From Planotetraspora thailandica (lineage in GTDB: Bacteria > Actinomycetota > Actinomycetes > Streptosporangiales > Streptosporangiaceae), in contig NZ_BOOR01000062.1 in the NCBI RefSeq assembly GCF_016863335.1, positions 1 through 64,000 on the forward strand: a stretch of DNA of 64,000 nt, read 5' to 3'. Below the pieces are notes generated by a model that was given only the letters and a program-made list of their open reading frames with translations, searched no databases and was not told the origin of the DNA. Each line of letters starts with the position of its first letter. Position 1 is the stretch's first letter. The translations under genes and the position numbers were made by a program. This document shows, one piece after another, positions 26,195-35,322 of the stretch.

Positions 26195-27100
26195 ATGTTC
26201 GCGCTGACCTATGCCGAGTTCGGCGACCCCTCGGTTCTCCAGGTGACCACAGTGGAGGAGCCGCATGCCGGGCCCGGCCAGGTGCGGATCGCGGTCAGGA
26301 CGGCAGGGGTCAACCCGGCCGACTGGAAGTTCCGCAGCGGGATGTTCAAGGACTTCTTCCCGACCCCGCTCCCCTCGTTCATCGGAATGGAGGCGGCGGG
26401 AGTCGTCGACGAGGTCGGCGAGGGCGTGGAGGGTGTCGCGGTCGGCGACGAGGTGTTCGGGCTGGGCCAGGGCACAATCGCCGAATTCGCCCTGCTCGAC
26501 CACTTCGCCCTCAAGCCTGCCGGAATGAGCTGGGAGCAGGCGGGCGGACTCGCGACGGTTTCCGAGACGGCCGTGCGAGCGCTGGAGATCATCAGCCCGG
26601 CCTCGGGGCAGACCCTGCTCATCGACGGGGCCGCCGGAGGGGTGGGCGGCGTCGCCTCGCAGTTCGCCATCGCCGACGGCGTCATCGTGATCGGCACGGC
26701 GAGTGAGCCGAACCACGACTTCCTGCGTTCCCTCGGTGTCGTGCCCACCACCTACGGGCCGGGGCTGGAGGGCCGGGTCGCCGCGCTGGCTCCCGCCGGG
26801 GTCGACGCGGCCTTCGACGTCGCCGGCAAGGGCTCGCTCAAGGAACTCGTCGAGCTCACCGGGGCGCCGGACAAGGTCGTCACCATCGCCGACTTCACCG
26901 CCGCCGAGCACGGAGTGCAGCTCACCTCCCAGACGAGTGCGTACCACGCCCTTGAGAAGGCCGCCCGGCTCTTCGAGGAGGGGCGGCTGACCGTCACGAT
27001 CGATTCGGAGTTCGCGCTGGCCGACGCCGCGAAGGCGCACGAGCGGAGCGAGAGCGGCCACGTGCGGGGCAAGATCGTCCTGCGCGTCTCGGAGGCCTGA
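26195..27100 (+). CDS. NADP-dependent quinone-oxidoreductase-like protein
   Basis: The 301-residue protein is a zinc-free medium-chain dehydrogenase. It has a GroES-like N-terminal domain (GVNPADWKFRSGM near 36-48), then a Rossmann domain with LIDGAAGGVGGVASQFA near 141-157. The zinc-binding cysteines are absent, as in the quinone oxidoreductase branch. ATG 26195, after GGAAAGGA, is chosen over a longer in-frame start. It is paired with a divergent MarR regulator, suggesting an inducible response to quinones or electrophiles. Confidence 0.88.
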   Translation: MFALTYAEFGDPSVLQVTTVEEPHAGPGQVRIAVRTAGVNPADWKFRSGMFKDFFPTPLPSFIGMEAAGVVDEVGEGVEGVAVGDEVFGLGQGTIAEFALLDHFALKPAGMSWEQAGGLATVSETAVRALEIISPASGQTLLIDGAAGGVGGVASQFAIADGVIVIGTASEPNHDFLRSLGVVPTTYGPGLEGRVAALAPAGVDAAFDVAGKGSLKELVELTGAPDKVVTIADFTAAEHGVQLTSQTSAYHALEKAARLFEEGRLTVTIDSEFALADAAKAHERSESGHVRGKIVLRVSEA

Positions 27101-27193
27101 GCAGCCCGCCTGTTCACCTGTTCACCTGGGCGCCGTCAGCCCCTCCAGCGGAGGAACGCCTCGCCGGCCGAGACGGCGCCCAGCCGGACGGGA

Positions 27194-28741
27194 TCAACGG
27201 CCGGCGGGCGTGCCGTGCAACGCCGTCCAGTATTCGGCCACCTGGTCGAACGTGCCGGCGTCTTCCACCAGCCCGATGTAGCCGTCGGGGCGGACCAGCA
27301 CGAGGGCGCCGTCGGCCCCGTCGTACCCCGCGTGCACGTGTCCGTCGACGTCCACGACGACATCCACCGCGGCGTGCTCACCGGCCGGTCGTCCTGAGCG
27401 GACCACGGTGTAGGCGTGCAGGGCGGGACCGAACCGGTCGTTGAGGGCGGCGACCGTGTGCGTGTGTCCCGCGCCGAAGGCGAGAAGCGTCCAATGCGGA
27501 CCGCGGAACAGGTCGAACAGCCGCACCGGCCGGCCGTCGCCTGTGGTCGCGGGGGCGTCCGGCGCCCGGCCGCCGGCCATGACCTCGCCGGCGCGGGTGC
27601 GGCCGTCCCGGGACAGCAGCCCGCCGCGGTAGTTCAGCGTCAGCCCGTACAACTCGGGGCCACGTAGGTGCGCATCGTCGTCGCCCCTCTTGTGCTTCTC
27701 CAGCAGTGCCGTGCTGAGATCCAGTGCGAGGCGCGCCGCCGCCATCCGCTCGGGCTCGTAGCTGTCCAGCAGGCGAGCCGGGGCGCCGGCCAGGGTGGCG
27801 GCAAGTTTCCAGCCGAGGTTGTAGCCGTCCTGGATGCCGGTGTTCATGCCCTGGCCTCCGGTCGGCGGGTGCACGTGCCCGGCGTCGCCCGCGAGGAAGG
27901 CGCGGCCGTCCCGGAAGCGCTCGGCCATCCGCGTGTTCGCCCGCCAGGTGGTGTGCCAGGTCACCTCACGCACGAAAACGTCGTCCCGGCCGGAGAACTC
28001 GGTGATCCGCCGTTGCAGGTAGTCGCGAATCGGCTCGTCCTCGTTTTCCGGCGGCAGCGCCACCACCACGAAGAGGTCTGTTCCGGCCAGCGGCATCACC
28101 GAGACCCCGCCGTCGCCTGCCTGCCAGATCCGGCCGTGGTCATGGCCGATCCCGTCCACCCGCGCGTCCGCGAAGAACATTGTGATGCTCTCGTCGGTCT
28201 CGCCGGGGAAGGCGATGCCGAGCCGCTTGCGCACCGTGCTGCGCCCGCCGTCGGCGCCCACCAGGTATCGGGCGCGCACGGTCTCGGGCGTTCCGCCGGA
28301 GACCAGGGTCGCGGTCACACCGTCCGCGTCCTGGGTGAAGTCGGTCAGCTCGGTCGACGGCTCCACGTGGGCGCCTAAGTCGGCGAGCCGGGCGCGGAGG
28401 ATCTCCTCGGTGCGGAACTGGGGCACGAACCAGACGTTCGGATACGGCACGGACGGGGTCGGCTGCGCGGGCTCGCTCATCTGCCCCTCCCAGATGACCT
28501 CGTCACCTTTGTAGGCGCGCATCACCATGCCGAGATCGCCCCCGGCCAGGATCGGGTCGAGGATCCCGATGTCGGCGAAGACCTCCATGGTTCGCGGCTG
28601 GATGCCGTCGGCGCGCGATCCGCCGAAGAACCGGTCCGCCCTGTCGACGATGCGGAATCCGACGCCCCGCACGGCCAGCTCGCAGGCGAGGGTGAGCCCG
28701 GTCGGGCCGGCCCCCACGATCAGCACATCGACGTCTGTCAT
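27194..28741 (-). CDS. FAD-dependent aromatic monooxygenase (PheA/TfdB type)
   Basis: The 515-residue flavoprotein has the FAD GxGxxG motif VLIVGAGPTGL at the N-terminus, the DG motif YLVGADGGRSTVRKR near 155-169 and the GD motif FLAGDAGHVHPPTGGQGMNT near 280-299. A C-terminal thioredoxin-like domain is present from about residue 390. It would hydroxylate an aromatic substrate with NAD(P)H and oxygen. ATG 28741 follows AAGGAG by 6 nt. It is divergent from a TetR gene with a long inverted repeat between them, so it is probably TetR-repressed. Confidence 0.9.
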   Translation of the reverse strand: MTDVDVLIVGAGPTGLTLACELAVRGVGFRIVDRADRFFGGSRADGIQPRTMEVFADIGILDPILAGGDLGMVMRAYKGDEVIWEGQMSEPAQPTPSVPYPNVWFVPQFRTEEILRARLADLGAHVEPSTELTDFTQDADGVTATLVSGGTPETVRARYLVGADGGRSTVRKRLGIAFPGETDESITMFFADARVDGIGHDHGRIWQAGDGGVSVMPLAGTDLFVVVALPPENEDEPIRDYLQRRITEFSGRDDVFVREVTWHTTWRANTRMAERFRDGRAFLAGDAGHVHPPTGGQGMNTGIQDGYNLGWKLAATLAGAPARLLDSYEPERMAAARLALDLSTALLEKHKRGDDDAHLRGPELYGLTLNYRGGLLSRDGRTRAGEVMAGGRAPDAPATTGDGRPVRLFDLFRGPHWTLLAFGAGHTHTVAALNDRFGPALHAYTVVRSGRPAGEHAAVDVVVDVDGHVHAGYDGADGALVLVRPDGYIGLVEDAGTFDQVAEYWTALHGTPAGR

Positions 28742-28775
28742 GACACGCTCCTTCTTCGTATCTCGTACCAAGTTG

Positions 28776-28815
28776 TCGTACGGCGTACCAAAAGGCTAAG
28801 CGGTACGGTGTACGA
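28776..28815. promoter_or_regulatory. TetR operator candidate (14-bp inverted repeat)
   Basis: TCGTACGGCGTACC (28776-28789) and GGTACGGTGTACGA (28802-28815) form an inverted repeat with 2 mismatches and a 12-bp centre. The right arm abuts the TetR ATG at 28816, so it would control both divergent genes. Confidence 0.7.
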
Positions 28816-29577
28816 ATGGCAAGTGGTGAGGAATCTGCGCTGATCTGGACCCGGCCGGAGCCCGGCGCCCGCCGGCCCAAGTTCACGCGCGACCAGATCG
28901 CGTCGACCGCCCTGGCCATCGCCGACACCGAGGGGTTCGCCGCCGTGTCGATGCGGCGGATCGCCGGCGAACTGGGCGCCGGCACCATGACGCTCTACTA
29001 CTACGTCCGCACCAAGGACGAGCTGATCGCGTTGATGGACGACGCGATCATGAGCGAGGTGCTGATCCCGGCCGACGAGTTCCCGGCCCACTGGTACGAC
29101 GCGCTCACCGCCGTCGCCCTCCGCACCTGGGACGTACTGATGCGCCACCCATGGGCGCTGTATTCGCTGCAGAACGCGACTGCCGGACCCAACGCCATGC
29201 GGCATTTCGAACAGTCGCTGGCCGCCGTCGCCGGCACCGGGCTGGACGCGCCCGGCAAGTTCGCGCTGCTCGCCATGGTCGACGACTACGTGCACGGCAA
29301 CGTGCTGCGCTCCGCCGAGATGCGCTCGGCGAAAGAGGCCGCCGCCCCGGACGAGGAGGCGATGGAGGCGGCCATGCGGTTCGCGGAACAACAGTTCGCC
29401 ACCGGGGAGTTCCCGCACACCCAGGCGCTGTTCGGTGGCGAGGATCCCTGGGGGGTTTTCCCGCGGCTCATCGGCGACCTGTCCGAGCGGGACCGGTTCC
29501 GCTACGGCCTGTCCGTACTTCTGGACGGCGTGGCGAGCAGGATGGGACTCGGGCTGCCCGACCCGCATATGCCTTGA
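28816..29577 (+). CDS. TetR-family regulator (TetR_C_1 type)
   Basis: The 253-residue protein has an HTH near residues 22-66 (AVSMRRIAGELGAGTMTLYYYVRTKDEL) and a long C-terminal domain of the type seen in tetracycline-repressor relatives. It is divergent from the FAD monooxygenase gene across a 14-bp inverted repeat. Its last codons include part of the downstream ArsR-type operator. It is likely the repressor of the monooxygenase. Confidence 0.9.
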   Translation: MASGEESALIWTRPEPGARRPKFTRDQIASTALAIADTEGFAAVSMRRIAGELGAGTMTLYYYVRTKDELIALMDDAIMSEVLIPADEFPAHWYDALTAVALRTWDVLMRHPWALYSLQNATAGPNAMRHFEQSLAAVAGTGLDAPGKFALLAMVDDYVHGNVLRSAEMRSAKEAAAPDEEAMEAAMRFAEQQFATGEFPHTQALFGGEDPWGVFPRLIGDLSERDRFRYGLSVLLDGVASRMGLGLPDPHMP

Positions 29578-29582
29578 AAAGC

Positions 29583-29602
29583 ATATGCCTCGTGAGGCAT
29601 AT
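29583..29602. promoter_or_regulatory. ArsR-type operator palindrome
   Basis: ATATGCCTCGTGAGGCATAT is an 8+4+8 perfect palindrome. A further direct copy of GCATATGCCT lies at 29565-29574. The ArsR-type regulator starts 8 bp downstream, so autoregulation is likely. Confidence 0.75.
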
Positions 29603-29609
29603 TAGTGTG

Positions 29610-29924
29610 ATGTCCGACGCGATCTGGTCTGTGCTGGTCGACCCGAACCGCCGTGCGATGCTGGCGCTGCTCCGCGAACGGCCCCGCACGGTCGGCGAAC
29701 TGGTCGACGAGCTCGATCTGACCCAGCCGGCCACGTCCAAGCACCTGCGCGTGCTGCGCGACTCCGGCTTCGTGCGTGTCCTGAGGGACGCGCAACGACG
29801 CATCTACGCCCTCGACCCCGCTCCCCTGACCGAGCTCGACGCCTGGCTCGAGCCGTACCGGCGGTTGTGGAACGACAGGCTGGACACGCTCGGGCACCAC
29901 CTCGACACGAAGGAGCCCACATGA
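29610..29924 (+). CDS. ArsR-family winged-helix regulator
   Basis: The 104-residue protein has the ArsR helix-turn-helix across residues 15-75 (LVDELDLTQPATSKHLRVLRDSGFV). It lacks the cysteine metal sites of SmtB/ArsR sensors. It overlaps the next gene (SRPBCC protein) by 4 bp, an arrangement typical of ArsR-SRPBCC pairs that respond to organic ligands. A palindromic operator lies directly upstream. Confidence 0.9.
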   Translation: MSDAIWSVLVDPNRRAMLALLRERPRTVGELVDELDLTQPATSKHLRVLRDSGFVRVLRDAQRRIYALDPAPLTELDAWLEPYRRLWNDRLDTLGHHLDTKEPT

Positions 29925-30457
29925 ACCGCCTGATCGACGCCGGAACGTTCGTCCAGCACGACGGCCGCCCGGCCGTACGCTTCGAGCGCACCTATCCCCA
30001 TCCGGTCGAACGCGTCTGGGAGGCCGTGGCGACCCCCGAGGGCCTGGCGAACTGGTTCCCCTCGGCGGTACGGATCGAGTCGCACGCCGGCGGGGCGATC
30101 ACCTTCTCCGGCGACCCCAACCTCCCGCCCATGAGCGGCACGGTCCTGGTGTTCGAGCCGCCGCGGCGCCTCGCCTTCACCTGGGGCGGCGACGAGCTGC
30201 ACTTCGACCTCGAACCGGCCGAGGCGGGAGGCTGCCGGTTCGTGCTGGTCAACGTGCTCGGCGACCGCACCGCCGCGGCCCGCAACGCGGCCGGCTGGAG
30301 CGTCTGCCTCGCCGAGCTCGCCAAGATCCTGGCCGGGCGGCCCGCGGAAGGGCCGCACAGCGACACCGCGGAGTCGTGGCGGTCGCACTACGACGCCTAC
30401 GTGTCCTCCGGCATGCCGTACGGCGCGGCCATCCCCGGAGCTCCCTCCACCGACTGA
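29921..30457 (+). CDS. SRPBCC (AHSA1-type) protein
   Basis: The 178-residue protein has the START/Bet v 1-like SRPBCC pattern: FERTYPHPVERVWEAVATPEGLANWF near 22-47 and LAFTWGGDELHFDLEP near 84-99. Such proteins bind hydrophobic ligands in a deep cavity. The ATGA overlap with the ArsR gene shows translational coupling. The ligand is unknown. Confidence 0.88.
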   Translation: MNRLIDAGTFVQHDGRPAVRFERTYPHPVERVWEAVATPEGLANWFPSAVRIESHAGGAITFSGDPNLPPMSGTVLVFEPPRRLAFTWGGDELHFDLEPAEAGGCRFVLVNVLGDRTAAARNAAGWSVCLAELAKILAGRPAEGPHSDTAESWRSHYDAYVSSGMPYGAAIPGAPSTD

Positions 30458-30488
30458 CGGGTATGTCCCCATTCGGGGGGTGGAGACG

Positions 30489-31955
30489 ATGACCCGATGT
30501 CTGGTGACGGGGGCCACGGGCTACATCGGCGGCAGGCTGGTGCCCCAGCTCCTGGAAGCCGGTCACGAGGTGCGCTGCATGGCCAGATCGGCCGGCCGGC
30601 TGCGCGACCAGACCTGGCGTGACCGGGTGGAGGTCCGCGAGGCGGACGCGATGATCGCACCGCAGACCCGGGCGGCGCTGGACGACGTGGACGTCGCCTA
30701 CTACCTCATCCACACGATGGGCTCCGCGCGCGACTTCGCCGCCAGGGACCGCACGGCGGCGGAGGTGTTCGCCGCGGCGGCCGGAAAGGCCGGGGTCGGC
30801 AGGATCGTCTACCTCGGCGGCCTGACTCCGGCGGCGGAGCCGTCCCCGCACATGCGCTCGCGGAGCGAGGTGGAACGCATCCTGCTCGGCTCCGGCGTCC
30901 CCACCGCCGCCCTGCGCGCCGCGATGATCATCGGTTCGGGATCGGTGTCGTTCGAGATGCTCCGCCATCTCACCGAACGGCTGCCGGTCATGACGACGCC
31001 GCGCTGGGTTCACACGCTGACCCAGCCCATCGCGATCCGCGACGTCCTGCGCTATCTCGTCGCCGCCGCCGCGCTGCCGCCCGGCGTGAACCGCTCCTTC
31101 GACATCGGCGGCCCCGACGTGCTGTCGTACGGCGAGATGATGCAGGGGTACGCCGAGGTCGCGGAGCTGCCTCCCCGCGTCATCATCCCGGTCCCGGTGT
31201 TGACGCCCCGGCTGTCGAGCTACTGGGTGGGCCTGGTCACGCCGGTGCCGGCGGGGGTCGCCCGGCCGCTGGTCGAGTCGTTGCGCAACGAGGCGATCTG
31301 CCATGAGCACGACATCGCGCGGTACGTCCCCGACCCTCCCGGCGGCCTCATCGGGTTCCGCCAGGCCGTCGAACTGGCGTTGCGGCGTATCAAGGAGGCC
31401 GACGTGGCCACCCGCTGGTCGTCGGCCTCCACCCCCGGAGCCCCGAGCGACCCCCTGCCCACCGATCCGGACTGGGCGGGCGGCAGCCTGTATGTCGACG
31501 AGCGGAGCAAGGTCGTCGACGCCTCTCCGCAGGAGCTGTGGCGGGTCATCGAGGGCATCGGCGGAGACAACGGGTGGTATTCCCTGCCGGTGGCCTGGCG
31601 CGTGCGCGGCCTGCTCGACCGGCTGATGGGCGGGGTCGGCCTGCGGCGGGGGCGGCGTGACCCGCGAAGCCTGCGGGTCGGTGAGGCGGTCGACTTCTGG
31701 CGGGTCGAGGAGATCATCCCGGGGGTCCTGCTGCGGCTGCGCGCCGAGATGCGCCTGCCCGGGCTCGCGTGGCTCGAGCTCGCCTGCCGGGAGGAGGAGG
31801 GCCGCACCGTCTACCGGCAGCGGGCGATCTTCCATCCGCACGGCCTGCTCGGCCATCTGTACTGGCGGAGCATCTCCCCGCTCCACGGGCTGATCTTCGG
31901 CCGTATGCCGGGCAACGTCGCCAGGGCCGCCCGGAAATCCCACGAAAAAGCATGA
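30489..31955 (+). CDS. NAD(P)-binding SDR fused to DUF2867
   Basis: The 488-residue protein opens with an atypical SDR domain (CLVTGATGYIGGRLVPQL; about residues 1-300) and ends with a DUF2867 domain of SRPBCC-like fold (about 325-480, DERSKVVDASPQELWRVIEG). The fusion is known in actinobacteria, and function is not established. ATG 30489 lies just after GGGGTGGAG. It follows the SRPBCC gene on the same strand by 31 bp and may share its transcript. Confidence 0.85.
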   Translation: MTRCLVTGATGYIGGRLVPQLLEAGHEVRCMARSAGRLRDQTWRDRVEVREADAMIAPQTRAALDDVDVAYYLIHTMGSARDFAARDRTAAEVFAAAAGKAGVGRIVYLGGLTPAAEPSPHMRSRSEVERILLGSGVPTAALRAAMIIGSGSVSFEMLRHLTERLPVMTTPRWVHTLTQPIAIRDVLRYLVAAAALPPGVNRSFDIGGPDVLSYGEMMQGYAEVAELPPRVIIPVPVLTPRLSSYWVGLVTPVPAGVARPLVESLRNEAICHEHDIARYVPDPPGGLIGFRQAVELALRRIKEADVATRWSSASTPGAPSDPLPTDPDWAGGSLYVDERSKVVDASPQELWRVIEGIGGDNGWYSLPVAWRVRGLLDRLMGGVGLRRGRRDPRSLRVGEAVDFWRVEEIIPGVLLRLRAEMRLPGLAWLELACREEEGRTVYRQRAIFHPHGLLGHLYWRSISPLHGLIFGRMPGNVARAARKSHEKA

Positions 31956-32029
31956 TCAGTCGTGCGTTGCATCGTTCCACGTGATCCAATCGCAGGTAGA
32001 ACCGATCGCGCGACGAACGGGAGCCCCCC

Positions 32030-34651
32030 ATGGCCGACCGGATCTCGACGACCGGGCTCGTACCGCCCGAGCCCCCCGTTGACGGCGTGACCGAGATCCG
32101 GCTGCACGGGGTGGGCGGGGCGACGCCGCAGAGCCTACTCGGCGACCACCCGCTGCAGCAGACCGGCGGAGACGCCATCGCGGGGTTCTACCGCAGGCCC
32201 GACGCGGGGGGACGCCACATCGAGGCCTACTCCTGGGGCGGGCTGACCTCCCGCAGCGGCACCCGGGTGCTGTGGCTGCTTCTCCTGCCGTTCCTGCTGG
32301 CCAACCTCGCCGGGTGGATGCTCCCGCCCGGTCTGCTGCGGCGCCGCCGCACGTTCGCGCTCTATCGCGCGGCCATCCGCTGGGCGGCGCTCGGGGTGAC
32401 GCTCAACGCCGTGCTGTTCCTCACGTGGATCCCCGTCGACTACCTCGCATACCAGTGCGGAGCCGACAGCACGTGCACCGATGCCTGGCCGTTGCAGATT
32501 TTCCACGCCGTCCAAGCCCATCCCGGGCGGCGCATCCTGATCGCGGCGGCCGTTCCCCTCCTGGCGATCGCGACGATGCTGCTGCTCACCCGCAGGACGC
32601 TGTCCCGCTACGAGAGCGTCCGCCCACCGGTCAAAGCAGGGGAACACCCCGAGCCGGAACCGGAGCGAAGCTCGGCGGCCCTGGTCACCGGACTCGCGCA
32701 CCCCGGCTTCTGGGACGGCAGGCGCGCCGCCGTACGGCTCGGCACGGCCCACCTGGCGGCGGCCGTCGCCATGGTCGCCGCGCTGATCGCCCACACCGTG
32801 CGCTCGACAGTCAACGCGGAGCTTGTGCCCGTGGCGCCCGTGGCGCTGGCGCTCAGCGGCCTCGTCCTCGCCGGAGTGGCCGTGGTGCTGGTCGCCGAGA
32901 CGAGACGGCCATGGCCGGAGAAGCTGGCCGCGGTGGCGCTCGGGCTGGCGGTGGCGGCTCTCGCGCTGGCTGCGGTCTTCGCGTGGGCGCAGCCGCCGGC
33001 GGCCTCTCCCGGCGGTGAGCTGCCCGGAATGGGGCAGGCCGTGAACCTCACCAACGGGCTGGTGTCCACGAGCCTCGCCCTGGTGTTGCTCACGGTGTTG
33101 GCCGGCACTGCCGTACGGGCGGGCGGATGGCTCCTGATCACTTCGATCGTGGGCGTGACGCTGCTGGCGCTCGGGTTCATGACCCTGGCGGGCTTCTCGG
33201 GTGCGCGACTGGTGGCCGTGCTGGCGCTGGCCGCCGCGCTGGGCGTCGCGGGGCGCGTGGCGCGCAGAACCTCCGACGGATTCCGGTGGGCGGCGCCGTT
33301 CGTCGTGATGGCACTCGCAGTCGGAGTGCTCAACATCTTCATGCTCGGGCTGCTCATCCGGGTCGCGGACATCGTGGGAGAGATCCACTACCCGGGCATG
33401 CCCGTCCTGGAGACAACCGAGCCCGTCATCACGCTCTTTCCGATCATCCGATCGTTCGCGCCGTATCTCGTCGTCTTGCCTGCGGCGGTCGTGCTGGCGT
33501 TCGCGATCTGGCAGGGCGTGCTGCTCTGGCGCGCCGCGCGCCCGGCGAACGCGGAGCGGATCCGGCAGGAGTATCTCGCCCGGGAGTCGGATGACGACCC
33601 GCCCTTCGACGGCCCGCCGGCATGGGTGGCCTCCGCTGTCTCCGATTCGGCTGTGGCGGACCCGGAGCCGCGTGACCTGCTGCGGGTCCGGTCGTGGGCC
33701 CGCACGGTGGCGCTCTGGCAGCGCGTCGCCCGGGCGCCCCTCGACCTCGACCTGCTCTTCACCGGCATGGTCGTCACCGGGGTGTTCCTCGTCGTCTCCC
33801 TGGAGGCGGACGACGGGATGGTCGCCGGAGTGCATTCGTGGATGATCGGCCTCGGCACGACGATCGCCACCGCTCTGCCGCTGTTCGGAATCGCGCTGCT
33901 CAGAGCCGGGTGGAACGACCTGGGGCGACGCAAGGTGATCGGCGTCCTGTGGGACGTCGGCACGTTCTGGCCGCGCTCCTACCACCCTTTCGCGCCGCCG
34001 TCGTACGCGGAGCGCGCGGTGCCGGATCTGCAGCGCCGGATCTGGTGGCTGCACGACAACGGCGGGCAGGTGCTGCTCACGGCACACAGCCAGGGTTCCG
34101 TCGTCGCGGCCGCCGCCCTCGCCCAGGCCGGCCGCCGCGACCCGGCCGACCAGGTGTCGCTCGTGACGCTGGGCTCTCCGCTGCACAAGCTCTACAACTG
34201 GGGCTTTCCCGCCTACTTCAATCAGGAGGTGCTGAGCCGGCTGCGGGTCGTGCGCTGGGTGAACCTCTACTACGCGACCGACTACGTCGGCGGGCCCGTG
34301 ACGGCGGGACCCGTCTGCGCCGACGTGGAGCTGCCCGACCCGCCCACGAGCCGGTTCCGGTACGGCGAGCCGCCCCCTCAGGTCGGCAGCCACACCGGCT
34401 ACTGGGACGACCCGGCTTTGTGGAGCGCCGTGGACCAGGTGGCGGCCTCACTGGCGGAGGGCTCAGCCGACGGCGCGGCCATAACGGCCGGCCAGCTCCC
34501 GCAGGTGCGCCACGAGCTCGGGCGGCCCGTCGACGGTGAAGTCGCATCCGAGCAGCCCGAGATAGACGCCGAGCGTGGCGACGTCGTCGGCTCCGGTGTG
34601 GAGGAGACACGTGGCGTCGTCGACGGCCTCCACCGTCCCGACGGCCGGTGA
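32030..34651 (+). CDS. Large membrane protein with split alpha/beta-hydrolase signature
   Basis: The 873-residue protein has an N-terminal soluble piece with EIRLHGVGG (oxyanion-hole-like, residues 22-30). About ten hydrophobic helices follow between residues 80 and 650. A C-terminal soluble part carries a nucleophile elbow TAHSQGS (Ser687). Asp751 (ATDYVGG) and His788 (GSHTGYW) are correctly ordered for a triad. It looks like a lipase/hydrolase fold with a membrane domain inserted. The last 63 or so codons run antisense through a WYL-gene fragment, so the native C-terminus may be shorter or altered. The substrate is unknown. Confidence 0.75.
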   Translation: MADRISTTGLVPPEPPVDGVTEIRLHGVGGATPQSLLGDHPLQQTGGDAIAGFYRRPDAGGRHIEAYSWGGLTSRSGTRVLWLLLLPFLLANLAGWMLPPGLLRRRRTFALYRAAIRWAALGVTLNAVLFLTWIPVDYLAYQCGADSTCTDAWPLQIFHAVQAHPGRRILIAAAVPLLAIATMLLLTRRTLSRYESVRPPVKAGEHPEPEPERSSAALVTGLAHPGFWDGRRAAVRLGTAHLAAAVAMVAALIAHTVRSTVNAELVPVAPVALALSGLVLAGVAVVLVAETRRPWPEKLAAVALGLAVAALALAAVFAWAQPPAASPGGELPGMGQAVNLTNGLVSTSLALVLLTVLAGTAVRAGGWLLITSIVGVTLLALGFMTLAGFSGARLVAVLALAAALGVAGRVARRTSDGFRWAAPFVVMALAVGVLNIFMLGLLIRVADIVGEIHYPGMPVLETTEPVITLFPIIRSFAPYLVVLPAAVVLAFAIWQGVLLWRAARPANAERIRQEYLARESDDDPPFDGPPAWVASAVSDSAVADPEPRDLLRVRSWARTVALWQRVARAPLDLDLLFTGMVVTGVFLVVSLEADDGMVAGVHSWMIGLGTTIATALPLFGIALLRAGWNDLGRRKVIGVLWDVGTFWPRSYHPFAPPSYAERAVPDLQRRIWWLHDNGGQVLLTAHSQGSVVAAAALAQAGRRDPADQVSLVTLGSPLHKLYNWGFPAYFNQEVLSRLRVVRWVNLYYATDYVGGPVTAGPVCADVELPDPPTSRFRYGEPPPQVGSHTGYWDDPALWSAVDQVAASLAEGSADGAAITAGQLPQVRHELGRPVDGEVASEQPEIDAERGDVVGSGVEETRGVVDGLHRPDGR

Positions 34652-34747
34652 GATGCGCTCGGCCACCGTCTCGGCCGGCGCGTGCACGGTGACCCGCACC
34701 CGATGACGCCACGCCGCGGCCGACACCCGTCTGGACACGTAGGCGGC
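34463..34747 (-). pseudogene. 3' fragment of a split WYL-domain regulator
   Basis: The fragment encodes AAYVSRRVSAAAW, then VRVTVHAPAETVAERISP and the ending ELAGRYGRAVG, which is the C-terminal part of HTH-WYL (YafY-type) regulators. It has no start of its own. Its 5' partner lies at 39665-40140 on the same strand. The two pieces join in frame through a shared GCCGCC (Ala-Ala), so about 4.9 kb of DNA separates them. Confidence 0.75.
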
Positions 34748-35122
34748 GGAGGGCCACATCCGAGTGCCCGACCGGCCCGAGTCCCGCGACTTCGACTCCT
34801 GGAGCCATCTCCGGTCCGGGACCCACGTCGCCATGGTGCTCAGGGACCCGTGGTCGGGGCTGGTGCAGGGTGCCGAGGATACCTGCGCTACGCCCGGGCG
34901 CCCCTGAGGAGGTTGCCGAACGCGTGCGCACGGCGCTGGCGACATGGGACGCCCGGAACATGGGAGAGGCCACCCGCGCTCAGTGAGGTGGGAGCCGAGG
35001 CCGCGCGGCGGTGACCGCGACCGAAATTTGATCAGGCGTTCCCACTGAGCGGGCGGTTACTCACGAGCCCGCCTGCTCGCCGCGTGACAGTTCGTGTCCG
35101 CACTTCGGGGTGAATCCCCATC
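34748..35122. other. Left part of the insertion, no intact gene
   Basis: Short frames occur, including a plus-strand tail EVAERVRTALATWDARNM ending in a stop near 34986 that looks like the end of a lost gene. I cannot name it. No repeat or RNA was recognised. Confidence 0.4.
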
Positions 35123-35310
35123 GGCCGCGAACACGACATCACCTGCGCCCGCCACCACGGCGTCGTCACCGCCTTGGCCGCCCTCCGCGCCGACCTACCC
35201 AGCCTGGCCGATCTGGGCTACGAAGGCGCCGCCGACATCATCCACGTCCCGATCAAGAAGAAGGCCGGCCAGCACAAGCTATTAGATCCCAACCGCAAAC
35301 AGGACGCTAA
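35123..35310 (+). pseudogene. IS5-type (DDE) transposase remnant
   Basis: The translation from 35123 reads GREHDITCARHHGVVTALAA, then LPSLADLGYEGAADIIHVP and IKKKAGQHKLLDPN. This matches the late part of IS5-group DDE transposases around the D-x-G-YEG region. No start, N-terminal DDE residues or terminal inverted repeats are visible, so it is a scrap of a dead element. Confidence 0.65.
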
Positions 35311-35322
35311 AGTCCAGAACCG

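Noticed and set aside
30249-31943. 564-codon minus-strand frame
   Set aside because: It is a shadow of the SDR-DUF2867 gene, with no domain in its translation.
35123-35310. Complete insertion sequence
   Set aside because: Only a C-terminal transposase scrap is present, with no inverted repeats and no full catalytic triad.
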